Shown here one piece after another: positions 46,854 through 58,233 of a stretch of 64,000 bases of DNA (within the stretch, counting starts at the first letter, position 1; the number at the start of each line of letters is the position of its first letter). The stretch is taken from the NCBI GenBank assembly GCA_030704615.1, contig CM060731.1, positions 39,120,001 through 39,184,000 on the forward strand. The letters are read 5' to 3'. Both the position numbers and the translations under genes were made by a program. Source of the stretch: Takakia lepidozioides (Eukaryota > Streptophyta > Takakiopsida > Takakiales > Takakiaceae). Under the pieces are notes generated by a model. It ran no database searches and had not been told where the DNA came from. It was given only the letters and a program-made list of their open reading frames with translations.

Positions 46854-47547
46854 GATAATAACTCCTCTCGGGTGAGAAAAATTTGTGGGTAGTGAGCAGG
46901 CTGGCGGTTCAAAGATGGCACATTGCTTGTCCCTTCCTTATCAATCCATCACTCTAGCGCTGAAGAAAAACCTGGCTGGGTGTGCTAGTTTGGAATAGCA
47001 TCTTTATGGCTGCTGATAAGGATAAGCTCTATCTAAAACCGACGAAATCTTCCAAAATCCGACTTTTACAAAACCCTACTCGACTCGTAAAATATAGAAA
47101 CCCCACAACACTAATTGGAACCCGTGGGGGTTTTGACAGCACTGTTCGAGGCGGTGGGACCGGTGCTGGGAGAGGATGGCGCTTACCAAATTACACCTCT
47201 CGGTGATGAATCTGCCTTCAACGGAGACCGTGGGCTACTCGAAGGACGTTGCTGCCCGCTCTCTCGACCTTCAAGATACGCCCTCCCCTGCAAAAACGAT
47301 GCGATCCGAATCGGGTCGGTCGGTAGCTTGCGCGGGATTGCATATGAGGGTTATTCTTTGCTAGGATTACAGTGGGCCAGGAGAAGGTTAGTCGATAGGG
47401 AACAGAGTACGGCCACCTTCTGCTGCATCAATATGCAAGTTACTCTTGTCTAGAGTTACAGTGGGCGATCGAAGGAGGCAGTACTTTAAGTGCTCTAGAA
47501 ATTCCGATTTACACTCATCCGACGTTCCTGGACGAAAAGAAGACGCA
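46854..47547. promoter_or_regulatory. Presumed bidirectional intergenic region UREF / thioesterase
   Basis: About 700 bp lie between two divergent ATGs. An open stretch at 47115-47350 has no recognised domain and may be 5' UTR. No TATA box or other element could be placed with confidence. Confidence 0.4.
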
Positions 47548-49311
47548 ATGGTGCTAGCAAACGCTGACAGTAAGGACTTCAAATATGAAGTAAAGGTCAT
47601 GAATTTCATAAATTTTAAACGTGAGACAGTGTCAGCGACTCAGATGAGTGGGCGATTTGTGGTCTCAGCCGAATCATCGCAGGTGGGTCAATGGCGCCGT
47701 GCAAATGTGTCTTGGTTAGGTCTTACTCATCCAGGACGAAGCCTAACCTACACATTTCTTCCTTCTATTGTCGGTAGAAGCTGGGAAGATGCGGCCGGAC
47801 GAGTGACTGACTTTGAGTATTGACCCCACAGCCAAGGGGGGCTCTACTAGATGAAGAATTTGCTTTCTGGCGGGAGCAGGATGGAAATTTTGGGTAGGTC
47901 ACAATGACAAAGAGCATGATTGTCAACTCGATTGTGTACGGTAGACCTTCTGAATGCAACCACTTCTGATTCCGTAGGATTATGGTCTTTCTCTGGAGCT
48001 CCAGATTGAAGCCCAACCTCTCTGCAGACAACGCTTTTTTTACTCAATTCATTGTGTTTCCGCAACACTACACCTATGTGAGTTCTCAGTTTTCATGCTG
48101 ATCTTCTTAAGCTGGAAACGTCACTGAGTAGTATGCTTTTTCTGTTTTTTTTGTGGAGAAGAGAGGTGGGTTGGCACAGGATATGGTAGGCAAGGTGGGT
48201 GCTTCGTGGCCCATAACTGGGATACTGTCATGCTGCCAAAGTTAAAGCATTCACTTTCACATAGGCTTACCTTTGCAGTTTGAGATTCCTTGAGATGAAA
48301 TGATGCTTCTCACTTACAGGGCTGTCTGCATCTGTGAAATATCACATTGTCAGAGGGTTTTGAACTTTTTTGGGTCCCTCAGTATTTTCAGTGTCAGAAC
48401 GCCTGCTATTACTTGCAATCAAGTCTAGCCTCCACAACATGTATGCTCTTGTGAAATTTGTGTGGTTCTCCCTTATTGGCGTGTGGTGTTGCAAATGCAG
48501 CCATTCGGAGTCTTACATGGGGGCATTACGGCATTGCTAGCTGAGGATTTGGCTAGCATGGGAGCTATTCTGGCTGCAGGGGGACGAAGAGTAGCAGGCA
48601 TAGAAATAAATGTCAACCACTTGCGAGCTGTGCCTATCGGGAATGAGGTCATCGTCAAGGCAGAACCTCTCATGGTGGGGAAAAGGGTTCAGGTACTCAA
48701 GTCAAACATGGTCTGGCTAGTGGCTGAAGGAGCCAGTCTTTCCATGAAAGATTGCCTGGATTGTCATGCACATGGATGCTTTCCGTATGTACTAGCCATG
48801 ATTTCATGCAAGAGAAGAGATTGATATGATGTCTGTGGATGTTAAAGAAAATGACATTTTCCTGTATATTGTCAACTGAGATGAATTAGAGTTAGTGCCA
48901 GAGCGCTGGAAGGGTCTAGAAACAGCTGTAAAAATGTCCTGACCTTAGTCAACCTCGAGTTCAGATTTCAGGGTTTGTATCATAACTCAGATTCTCTTCT
49001 CACTGATGAGAGGTATCAGCTTGTGTATTCCTTCTTGGTCATGTAATGGTGTTCACCATGGAAGTCCACAAAACTTGAGTTGAGAGATTTACACTCGAGT
49101 CTCTCGAGCCATATATCTATTTATTGAAACTATTTGAACTCTTTTGCTTGTGAGAGTGGTCCTCATATGATCTTGTTTTATTCAGGTCTGGGAAGTAAAG
49201 TTCTCAACAAGTTTGAAGCAAGATGGGGACTCTGGAAAATCACCCGAATCTGTTACCACGGCGGTTTCACGTGTCACTGTTATAGTGCTGCCGATTTCGG
49301 AGAGACTTTAG
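47548..49311 (+). CDS. DHNAT: Hotdog-fold acyl-CoA thioesterase, DHNA-CoA thioesterase type (PaaI/4HBT family)
   Basis: It likely hydrolyses 1,4-dihydroxy-2-naphthoyl-CoA or a related aromatic CoA (phylloquinone pathway, usually peroxisomal). Coding exons are 47548-47682, 48501-48692 and 49186-49311, with all joins in phase 0 at GT-AG, giving 149 residues (plant homologues about 156). The order is TVSATQMSGRFVVSAESSQ, then PFGVLHGGITALLAEDLAS (hotdog helix with the HGG motif and the acidic Glu/Asp expected at the active site), VAGIEINVNHLRAVPIGNEV, then VWEVKF and SRVTVIVLP. It ends ISERL; the ERL tripeptide is at best a weak PTS1. The start at 47548 is the only ATG shortly before the conserved part; an extra upstream exon is possible. 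The family is clear, the exact substrate is not. Confidence 0.85.
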
Positions 49312-49549
49312 GAGGAAATACGCTTACTTCAATGTTCTCACTTTCGCAGGATCCGCCCTGAAGTCATTCTTGGCAGGAGTGCTTGAGAGCAATCAGTGCC
49401 AGTCCATTGCTGCAACGGAAGTCGAACCTCATGGTTTAGCTGGTATGGAATTTGGTCTTCCATAAAGCTGGGGCGCTAAACATTCACCAACTCTGGAAGT
49501 CTGAATTCCTCATCAGCACCAGCTCTGCGGCTCTGGAGGAGCAGCTTCG

Positions 49550-50067
49550 ATGGATAGTAACGTTGGGGCAGTGGCATTAGTTGCTGTAGGCTCATGGCTG
49601 CTGGCGAAGCTGGGCTACTCTTTGATCGCTGCCCCCAAGGCAGCAAGACACACTTTCGGATTCGAGTGCCGCCAGTGCCGACATTGATTGCAGCAGCGGG
49701 ACCAGGAGCTAATGATCTGACCAACATTGGCTTTGGAAGTTTTCTCTTTTTTGACAACGAGATTAGAGAGGGCCCAGGTCGCGACAGCTTGCTCTTGGGG
49801 AGGGAAAGAGGCTTTGGTCCGATAAGTGATATGCAGGGTAAAGAAGGAATTCAGGCCACAAGCACCATGTTCTTCCATGCAGACTCAGGGCACAACGGAA
49901 CCGTCACTTTTCATGGTAATCTGGGGGGCACTGACCCCAGGAGCGAGTTCCTGGTCGTCGGGGGTACTGGTGACTTTCGAGGGGTGCGAGGATATGCGTT
50001 CGTTGAAACTATCAGGGCGAATCCACTTGATTTTGTTTTTCGCTGGACTCTCTACTTGTCGTCCTAA
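49550..50067 (+). pseudogene. DIR: Dirigent protein gene with frameshift behind the signal peptide
   Basis: Dirigent proteins are secreted eight-stranded beta-barrels that steer stereoselective coupling of phenoxy radicals (lignans and related products). From ATG 49550 one frame reads MDSNVGAVALVAVGSWLLA (signal peptide), then TFGFECRQCRH and a stop at about 49688. The body lies in the next frame: LIAAAGPGANDLTNIGFGS, FFDNEIREGP, LGRERGFGPISDMQGKEGIQ, TVTFHGNLGG, EFLVVGGTGDFRGVRGYAF, ending LSS at 50067. The two halves meet at about 49675-49690 in different frames, so a small indel (or an assembly error) splits the gene. The body alone, from ATG 49594, lacks a signal peptide. It is single-exon, as is usual for dirigents. 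Confidence 0.85.
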
Positions 50068-50125
50068 TAAATTGGACTTGCTTTTTGAGTTCTTGTGAGT
50101 CGGTTGTCATCTCTACCCATTCTAC

Positions 50126-50203
50126 TGTGTGTGATGTGGAGTACATCGTTGTCTTATGGTCCCTTGCAATGTTTAGATTGGTCACGATTGTAGGTTTTGC
50201 AAA
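50126..50203. repeat. Direct repeat, left copy, flanking PPR fragment
   Basis: TGTGTGTGATGTGGAGTACA through TTGTAGGTTTTGCAAAA. It matches 50551-50636 with a few substitutions and a short local duplication (TCTCATGG) in the right copy. Confidence 0.9.
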
Positions 50204-50550
50204 ATAGTGACGGCCTTCATCCACCAGGCCCACATGGCTACAAGCAGAGAGAAGGGATATGAAAGTGATACCATCCGGCTTCAAGCCTTCCTGTTGCATT
50301 TGTGTGAATAATTGCAGGGCCTCCCTACGACACCCATGCTGAGCATACCCTCCAATCATCACATTCGATGAGACAACATTTCGATCGGCCATATTGTTGA
50401 ACACTTTGAGCGCATCCTTCGTACTCCCGCATTTGGCATACATATCAGCAATGGCAGTCTCCAGAATGATATCTGGTATAATTCCAGCTTTGATCATCCG
50501 CATGGATCTCTTTCCCCTTTTCCAGGGCTCCTATGCTTGCACACCCATAA
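50204..50550 (-). pseudogene. PPR/E-region fragment
   Basis: The minus strand codes for MYAKCGSTKDALKVF, SSNVMIGGYAQHG, EALQLFTQMQQEGLKPDG and [17 protein letters not shown]. This is about one PLS unit plus the start of the E region, closest in style to PPR2 and PPR4. It has no start, no DYW and no leader. It is enclosed by direct repeats of about 80 bp. Confidence 0.88.
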
Positions 50551-50636
50551 TGTGTGTCATGTGGAGAACATCGTTGTCTCATGGTCTCATGGTCCCTTGC
50601 AATGCTTAGATTGGTCACGTTTGTAGATTTTGCAGA
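50551..50636. repeat. Direct repeat, right copy, flanking PPR fragment
   Basis: Second copy of 50126-50203. It is far longer than a normal target-site duplication. Confidence 0.9.
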
Positions 50637-52630
50637 AGCGCATCTCCTCTCTTAAGCAGATCTCTTTAGAGCATGTGCGATCTATTCCGGTGAACTGAAC
50701 CCATATCGTAATGGTATTGACTGGATGGACCTACCCGCATGGTGAGATCTGCTCGAGTCTTTCTCACACCCAGTCCTCGGTAATATGTCCAGCAGACCAC
50801 AGGAATGGTGCTTTCCAAAGAGAACTGCATCGCTAGGCTCTCACACACCATGACCATATAGATCTTTCTAGTTTACATGCGGCAGTGGGTCAAAAGTAAC
50901 ACACTATCAACAAGAACTCGTCTTATCTGCAGATTTTGATAAGAATATTTTGAAACGTTGCAGGATTTCATCAAGTGAATTCAGTTATGTCATACCCTGG
51001 TCCCAGCTCCTCTTTCTCCTGAAGTTCTCAGCTGAAGAGCAGGCCCCAAGGTCGCTCTTCCCTCGATGTTGTGGTCCATAACACAGCCAAAACCTGAATA
51101 CCACTATCCAGCTGCTCAACCCAACCGTTCAATCATCATGCTTAACACATTGACCTCAAGAAGAAATCCTTCTCTTCCTTCAACATGGAAAGGGTTCTCT
51201 CTCTCTCCCCTGGATGTCACCCATCCTCCTCACAGATTCATGTGCCAGTCAATGTGCAGCAATAACTCAAAGCACTAAATTAATAAGTGATTTGGCAGTC
51301 ACTGGTTCAGAAAAATCAGGGTACTGAGAACAGCGATAGAGAGTTGGCACTTGTAGACTCGGGTGTAGACTCGGGAGGAGAGACAAGTCCTTTGGGCTCT
51401 CAAGAGTTGCTTGTTTGTCTCTTTCAGTCTGACACCCTTGTCATGCTCCTTGTTGCCGAAGGGATGGCTGGGATTAGTTTTCCTTTCTGTCTCTGGAGTA
51501 AAGGCATAACTGCTCTGGCACGTCGTGCCTTGTTGGTGTTGGAGGTGATTGGGCATTTACCGTGAGCTCGAGAAACTAGGGTGTACCGGTTTCTTCACTT
51601 AGTCTCTCCTCCTTCTCTCAAAGGTCCGTTTTTTCCTTTCTTTGTTTTGTGGGTTTTTCTGTTTTTGGTTCTATGAGTTAGGTGTTTCTTTTTTGTTCCT
51701 CACACAGACACTCAAATCAATTCTAAGACTCAGAACATATTCAACCCCGTACCCCAGGCATCATTCTGAACTGACATAAACCCTTGCCCTCTCCTAGATG
51801 TCTCTTCTAAGCCTTCGGCTTTGGCTACCTATCCGATGAACTAGACCTTATTCATCCTAGCGGCATGCTCGACAGTCTGTCCTTCGCATTAGTTCTCATC
51901 AACTCCCCTTAATGCACAGCCGCCATGCTCCTGGGACCCTCCCCTATTTTCCTTGATTAACCCATCCCCAACCAATCAACTCCTCCCTTCTGCCATCTAA
52001 GTTATGATCACCGGCAAACTCTGGCGTTTGCCACCAACCAGCCATCACCTTCACTAATTCCTCCCACCCTCAGCCTTCCCCCGCTGCTATCACTGCTCGT
52101 CTTCAGCTGATCAGCTTTGTGGTGCTCCATTCAAGTTGCATTCCCGCTTCCTTTGAGTTATCCTCTCCTCATTCCATCCTGTTCGCGCTCGCTTCCTCCT
52201 TCCCGCCTTGTTCGGCTCTCCATTTTGCTTTCCTCCTTGTTTCTCTTTCTTCCTCGTTTTTGCATGATCAATGTGCTCCAGTACTCTCGATGGCACCCCT
52301 CCTCAACAAAGCCTTCAAATCAGCCCCCTCAAGGTCAGGTCCCACCAGATTCGGTGAACCCCCTCACTTCCAGCCATCTACCGGCACTGGTTCTTCATGG
52401 CGCATCAGGCCCAGTCAAAAAGCCTCATCTCCTAGGACCCATCCTCCTCTGCTCGTCCTACAATTCCCGCTTCGGCGAGCGATTCCACCGTGCCCTCGCA
52501 TCTGGGCACGGACTATGCAGGGACATCGGGTCCTCAAAGATCACCCCCGGCAAGCCAGGACAGTACTAATGTCTTGGACGGGTGTAACACTGCAGCTCTG
52601 CAGCTTGCAATGAGCAAGGATCACCCTCTC
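50637..52630. other. No gene recognised
   Basis: Pyrimidine-rich and of ordinary complexity. Two overlapping open frames at 52117-52613 (about 150 and 164 codons, Pro/Ser-rich) show no family resemblance and run into satellite DNA, so I do not call them. Confidence 0.5.
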
Positions 52631-55420
52631 GGATGATTGGCCATCTGAATGATTTTTGTTTCATTTCAAACTTTGTCAGTATGTTCGGTACACCGTCTCA
52701 CAAGTCCCGTACGAGTATGACATCAATCGAAATTCGTTCAATGGCCCAACGGACAGTTGCCCATCCAGATGAGTTTGGTTTGCTTTCAAACTTTGCCAGT
52801 ATGTTCAACATACCATAAGACAGGTCCTTGTGTAATATGAGATAAAACGAAATTTGTTTGATGGGCCAACGGATGGATGCCCATCCAAATGATTTCCATT
52901 CGCTTCGAAACTTTCGCAACGTCTTCAGTATACCGTCTCACGGGTCCTTGAGTAATATAAGATGAAACAAAATTCATTCAATGGGCCAACGGCGCGTTCA
53001 CCTATCATGAAGTTTTGCTTATTGCGAAGAATGGCGATCGAATGGTTGACCATCCAAATGATTTTTGTTTGCTTTCAAACTTTGCCACTATGTTCAACAT
53101 ATCATGTATCAGGTCCCGGACTAATATGAGATCAATCAAAATTCATTCGATGGCTGAACGGATGGTTGCCCATCTGGACGATTTTGGTTCGTTTTCAGAC
53201 TTTGCCAGTGTGCTCAATCTACCATGTAAGAGGTCCTAGAGTAATATGAGATAAAACGAAATTCGTCCAATGGGCCAACGGAGGGTTGCCCATCCAAATG
53301 ATTTTCATTTGCTTCGAGACTTGGCCAATATGTCCAATGTACCATCTGACAGGTCCCAGAGTAATATGAGATCAATCGAAATTCGTTCAACGGGCCAATG
53401 AGGCGTTCACGTGTATCCAATTTTGTTCATTGCGAAAAAAAAATCATGTCATGGGTGAACGGCCAATACACCCATTGAACGGATGAGGTTGAGGCCTATC
53501 TTTTGCCCACATGTGCTTGAATATGTGTGCAACACATGTGTGGAGAAACAAGAGAAACAACAAACATTTGTCTCCCCAACCACGCCCTCGCCCTTCTACC
53601 AATTTGCAATTAAATTGAGTTTAATTGAATTTTAAGCAAATAAATAGGTTTACATTGTCTTTGATTGGGGTTTTCTTCTACGTCACGGTTTTATTTTTGG
53701 CTCAATCTTGTTGTCTTGCTTTAACCCTCTCACCGCTATATCCTTGTAAAAATTTGGACCAAAAAAATGAATTTTTTTAAAAGTGTTCTCTTCGTTCACT
53801 ATTGGAGAACTCTATATGAAGAGTGCATAAAGTATGAGACAAATCAAGTTTGGAATACATATTAGGGAAGAAACTGTGGTTTTGGGTCTTAATGATTTTT
53901 GTTCGCTATGAATTTTGGCACGCACGTTGCATATGCCGTCATTAGACATATGGTTAAAAAACAGAATGAAAACAAAATCATGTGCACCTAAAACGCAATC
54001 CAACAAGTCCCAGAGTAATAGCACATCAAACGGAATTCATCCAACGGTTGAACGAACGGTTGCCCATCCAAATCATTTTTGTTTGCTTTCAAACTTTGCC
54101 AGTACGTTTAGTACACTTTCTCACAGATACCGGACTAATATGAGATCAATCAAAATTCATTCGATGGCTGAACGGATGGTTGCCCATCTGGACGATTTTT
54201 GTTTGCTTTCAGACTTTGCCACTGTGCTCAATCTACCATCTAAGAGGTCCCAGAGTAATATGAGATAAAAAGAAATTCGTCCAATGGGCCAACGGATGGT
54301 TGCCCATCCAAATGATTTTCATTCCCTTCGAGACTTGGCCAGTATGTCCAATGTACCATCTGACAGGTCCCAGAGTAATATGAGATCATCGAAATTCGTT
54401 CAACGGGTCAATGAGGCGTTCACGTGTCATTCAATTTTGTTCATTGCAAAAAAGAAATCATGTCATGGGTGAACGGCCAATACACCTATTGAACGGATGA
54501 GGTTGAGGCCTACATTTTGCCCGCATGTGCTTGAATATGTGTGCAACACATGTGTGGAGAAACAAGAGAAACAACAAACATTTGCCTCCCCAATCACGCC
54601 CTTGTCTTTCCACCAATTTATAATTAAATTGAGTTTAAATGAATTTCAAGCAAATAAATAGGTTTACATTGTCTCTGACTGGGGTTTTCTGCTACGTGAC
54701 GCTTTTATTTTTTGTTTCAATCTTGTTCTCTGACTTCAACCCTCCTATCGCTACATCCCTGCAAAAATTTGGACCAAACAAAAATGATTTTAAAAAAAAA
54801 ATGTTCTCTTCGCTCACTATTGGAGAACTTTCTATGAAGAGTGCGTGAAATATAAGACAAATCAAGTTTGGAGTGCAAATCAGGGAAGAAAACTGTGGTT
54901 TTGGGTCCTAATGACTTTTGTTCGCTATGAAATTTGGCACGTACGTTTCATATGCCGTCATTAGACATATGGTTCAAAAATAGAATGAAAAAAAAATCAT
55001 GTGCACGCGAAACATCGTCCAATAGGTCCCAGAGTAATAACATATCAAACGGAATTCACCCAACGGTTGAACGGATGGTTGCCCATCCAAATCATTTTTT
55101 GTTTGCTTTCAAACTTTGCCAATATGTTTGGTACACCCTTTCACAGGTCCCGGACTAATATGGGATCAATCGAAATTCATTCGATGGCTGAACGGATGGT
55201 TGTCCATCTGGACGATTTTGGTTTGCTTTCAGACTTTGCCAGTGTGCTCAATGTACTATCTAAGAGGTCCCAAAATAATATGAGATAAAAACAAAATTCG
55301 TCCAATGGGCCAATGGATGGTTGCCCATCCAAATGATTTTCATTCGCTTCGAGACTTGGCCAGTATGTCCAATGTACCATCTGACAGGTCCCAGAGTAAT
55401 ATGAGATCAATCAAAATTAT
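52631..55420. repeat. 120-bp satellite with about 1.02-kb higher-order repeat
   Basis: Monomers start at 52631, 52751, 52871 and 52991, and again at 53160, 53280 and 53400, spaced 120 bp. The core reads GATGGTTGCCCATCCAAATG, then TTTGCTTTC.AACTTTGCCAG and AGTAATATGAGAT. From 53040 they form a higher-order unit of three to four monomers plus about 600 bp of spacer (GAACGGCCAATACACC..., CACATGTGTGGAGAAACAAG). The same anchor monomer recurs at 53160, 54174 and 55194, giving periods of 1014 and 1020 bp. There are about 2.4 higher-order units. It has no coding role that I can support. Confidence 0.9.
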
Positions 55421-55949
55421 ATTGTGCTTCGTTAACTTTGTGGGTATGTTCTTCATACGTAGATCGAATTTTCGACATGATTATGAAATACGAGACTAGG
55501 CAAAATTTGTCAGGAAGACGAGCGTTCGTAACTCGTTATAACTTATTGGTTAACATCCATTTTCCTTGTTGCCCAACTTTCAGAGTTCATTGCAGATACC
55601 CACATACACGTCATGACCAAATATTACGCTATTGTAAATTTGAGGGTGAACCACTTCTTCCCCATCACATGAGTGCAAAACCGGAAGAAAACGCGTTACG
55701 CTACTCATGCAATTGAAATTTGCAGGTGCCGCATATGTGTATTAACAAAATCGGTGCATATACAAAATTGGCAGAGTACTATCAGTGTTCCAGAAATTCA
55801 AGGTACAACAAAAATCCACATTATCTATGTACTACGTTGTTACTCATTCGAATCTTCGTAGTCACTGTCCGGGGAGAAGGGATATGATGTTGTGGCCTGA
55901 TTTACACTGCCAATACGGAGAGCCTGGGACCGTGATCTCGTGGTCAATG
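55421..55949. other. No gene recognised
   Basis: Sequence between the satellite and the 3' end of the RING-like gene. Nothing is identified. Confidence 0.5.
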
Positions 55950-56580
55950 AGGGGCCCAATGACATGTGATCAATTCTGGCCAGCATTCACTTACTTTGCG
56001 GTGAAAGTTGATTTTTTTGCAGAATCTCACGACGTGGCGGAGGTGGATCGACGTCGCGTGCTCGGGCTGCAGTAAATTGGCAACAATGTCGTCCACATCC
56101 GGCAACAAAGCCCCGGAAACACGATGAAAATGGTTTGTCCATAGTCATCTCCATTCCTCTACAACTGCCTTGATGGTACCCTTGAAACTTTCTAACTGCC
56201 TCTCGCGGGCTGTGTCCCTAATCTTTGTGTCATCCCGACGAAGAGTCTGCTCGTACGTTGCCCTCAATAGGTGTTGACATATTACAACATCATCTAATTC
56301 GGACAGCAACAAATGTCTCCCAATTGGTTCTTGGTTATACAATTCGTTCTGACGCGACACCCATGGACCCTATGGGAGCCGGATAAACCGTGACCTTCTC
56401 TGACTCCAATGCCCTCCCAAATTGCGGCAAAACTGCTCTCTCGCCCACCAATCGGGAATGCCTCCCCCACGCACCGTTATCTCCTAGTCAGATGTGACCC
56501 AGAAATACTGGGGTGATTTAACATATGCTGGGTTTTCGGCATGTATGTCATGCATTTCTCTGTCTGCATCGCACAACAAG
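55950..56580 (-). pseudogene. RING-like family gene, 3' part (downstream of CACTA insertion)
   Basis: Minus-strand continuation of the gene at 62384-63525. It codes for AENPAYVKSPQYFWVTSD, IPDWWAREQFCRNLGGHWS, QNELYNQEPIGRHLLLSELD and LRATYEQTLRRDD, with stops at two TAG codons and one TGA. The frame is in exact register with the 5' part once the transposon and one AAG are left out. Function is unknown; it is probably an old multicopy or transposon-encoded gene. Confidence 0.78.
56578..56580. repeat. Target-site duplication AAG, left
   Basis: AAG directly before CACTAG; repeated at 62384-62386 directly after the right terminus. A 3-bp duplication is the rule for CACTA elements. Confidence 0.9.
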
Positions 56581-56610
56581 CACTAGAGGAGAAACCGACT
56601 TTTTCCACGG
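56581..56610 (+). repeat. CACTA terminal inverted repeat, left
   Basis: Thirty bases from CACTAG to CCACGG. They differ from the inverted right end only at positions 8 and 11. Confidence 0.93.
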
Positions 56611-57205
56611 GTATGTCATCTCACACCTGGCACATTCCACGGCTTTTATCACGGGTCTGTACACTGAGCCAAGGTGTGGGTCTAAATATGCCCTAACTGT
56701 GGGGTGTTTCACATGTGGTCCACACCCAGGCAAGAACGGTGTGAAAACAGCCATGAGCGTGGCAGGGGTTGGCTTAGTTTACATGGCATGTTATACACCT
56801 GTGTGAAATGGGACCATACAATTTCCACTGATTGTGGTGTATGGGTTTAGTTAGTACTCCGCTGCAAATGGAATAAATCATGAACTTCAAGAATTTGCCC
56901 TCGGAAAGACGAAGAGGTGGTCGTCACACTTTGCAATGTAAACCGAATGCAATGCAAGCTTAACAGTCCTCATATTATGATTGAAGGGAGTCAAATTAAG
57001 TGTGGCCATATCAGTGCAGGGATATAAATATGAATCATTCAACATTGTAAAATGCAACCAGGGTAGAGTTAGTTCATGGTACCTTTAAAACTTGTTGCAA
57101 AGTGCAAAAGGTTTAAAGATCAAAGTGCTGAAGTTGCTTGTAGGGTTTGCAAAAGGTTAATTTTTCTTAAAAGTTGCTCATCCCGGTAGCTGTGGACAGA
57201 GGGCT

Positions 57206-57305
57206 GGGACTTAGAGCGAGCGAGCGGGAGGGAGAGAGAGCGGACTGAGACTTAGAGCAGCGAGCGGTAGGGAGGGAGAGAGAGCGAGCAAGCGGGAGGG
57301 AGGGC
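57206..57305. repeat. GA-rich low-complexity tract
   Basis: Repeated GAGCGAGCGGGAGGGAGAGA units in two or three irregular copies. Possibly a captured 5' UTR or promoter. Confidence 0.8.
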
Positions 57306-57462
57306 AAACATGGGAGGCCCGCAGTTGGAGCTACCTTGGCATCTGAAGCAAGCAACCCAAACGCTAGGGTATGTGTGCGAGGACTAGGTGTCAGCTGAGA
57401 GCTCGCCGTTCTGGGGATAGTCAGCTTGGTCTTAGGTCGAGGACAATGTGGTGAGGGCACCT

Positions 57463-58150
57463 TCTTCTTCGACCTATTTCAGCCTGTTTTGCGCTCTCAT
57501 CAGACTCAGCCCTGAATTTGCAGCACAAAGCAGAGCTGGCATGAGTTTTTAAAGATCCTTCACAATGGTGGGACAACCGCAATCGCAAGGTGTGGCTTTT
57601 CTTAAAGTACGATGTGAGGTTTGTCCATCCTGCAAATGTGGGCTCTTGGCTCCTGTTAGTACCGTGCTTTGGTATTTTTCCTGATGTTTACAAGGTTCTT
57701 GGAAGAGTCAGCCTGGTCTTAGGAGGCCGTGCTTCAATTTCTACCCGCTCAGCTGCACCGTGGTGGTTCTCACACACCAATCAGACATAACCTAACTACA
57801 GACACAAGCAGCACACACAAGAGGTTCTCTTAGGTTCATGGTCAGTCAAATCCTCCATGGGTCATGACACACGGTCGAGGACAATGTGATGAGGGCACCG
57901 TCTTCTTTGACCTATTTCAGCCTGTTTTTCCCTCCCATCAGACTCGGTTGATACAACTAGGCAGCGGTAACGGAGGCACCTTCTTCAATACATTTCAGCC
58001 TGTTTTCCCTGTTATCAGACTTGTCCCTAATTTACATGTTGAATTCTGCAAGTTAGCTCTTGGTGGATCTATGGTACCGGGGGTTTTGAAGTGATTTTGA
58101 CATGTTACTGCCTATGTGGCAACAAGAAAGTATTGAAAACAGATAACATA
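57463..58150 (+). repeat. OSB-motif repeat cluster inside CACTA
   Basis: The block CACCTTCTTC...CCTGTTTT...ATCAGACTC occurs at about 57463, 57898 and 57977. After the first copy an open stretch reads KDPSQWWDNRNRK (57551-57589), followed by a possible GT donor (AAG|GTGTGG). This matches the W-W-D-N-R core of the PDF motif of organellar single-stranded-DNA-binding (OSB) proteins. No SSB/OB-fold part is present. Confidence 0.6.
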
Positions 58151-58233
58151 AACTAGGAGAAGCTCTGGAATGAAGGAGCAGGGATAGAGTGGGGTTGAGA
58201 TTCATCGAAGCGGGCCGGATTTCAAGCTCCAGA

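Noticed and set aside
52117-52613. Two overlapping plus-strand frames of 150 and 164 codons
   Set aside because: Low-complexity Pro/Ser-rich, no recognised domain, run into satellite DNA.
52631-53460. CRISPR array
   Set aside because: Repeats are 120 bp monomers without unique spacers, and the genome is eukaryotic.
52633-55288. 40-residue repeat protein encoded by the 120-bp satellite
   Set aside because: The period is divisible by 3, but every frame is cut by stops in most monomers and indels shift the frame; best read as satellite.
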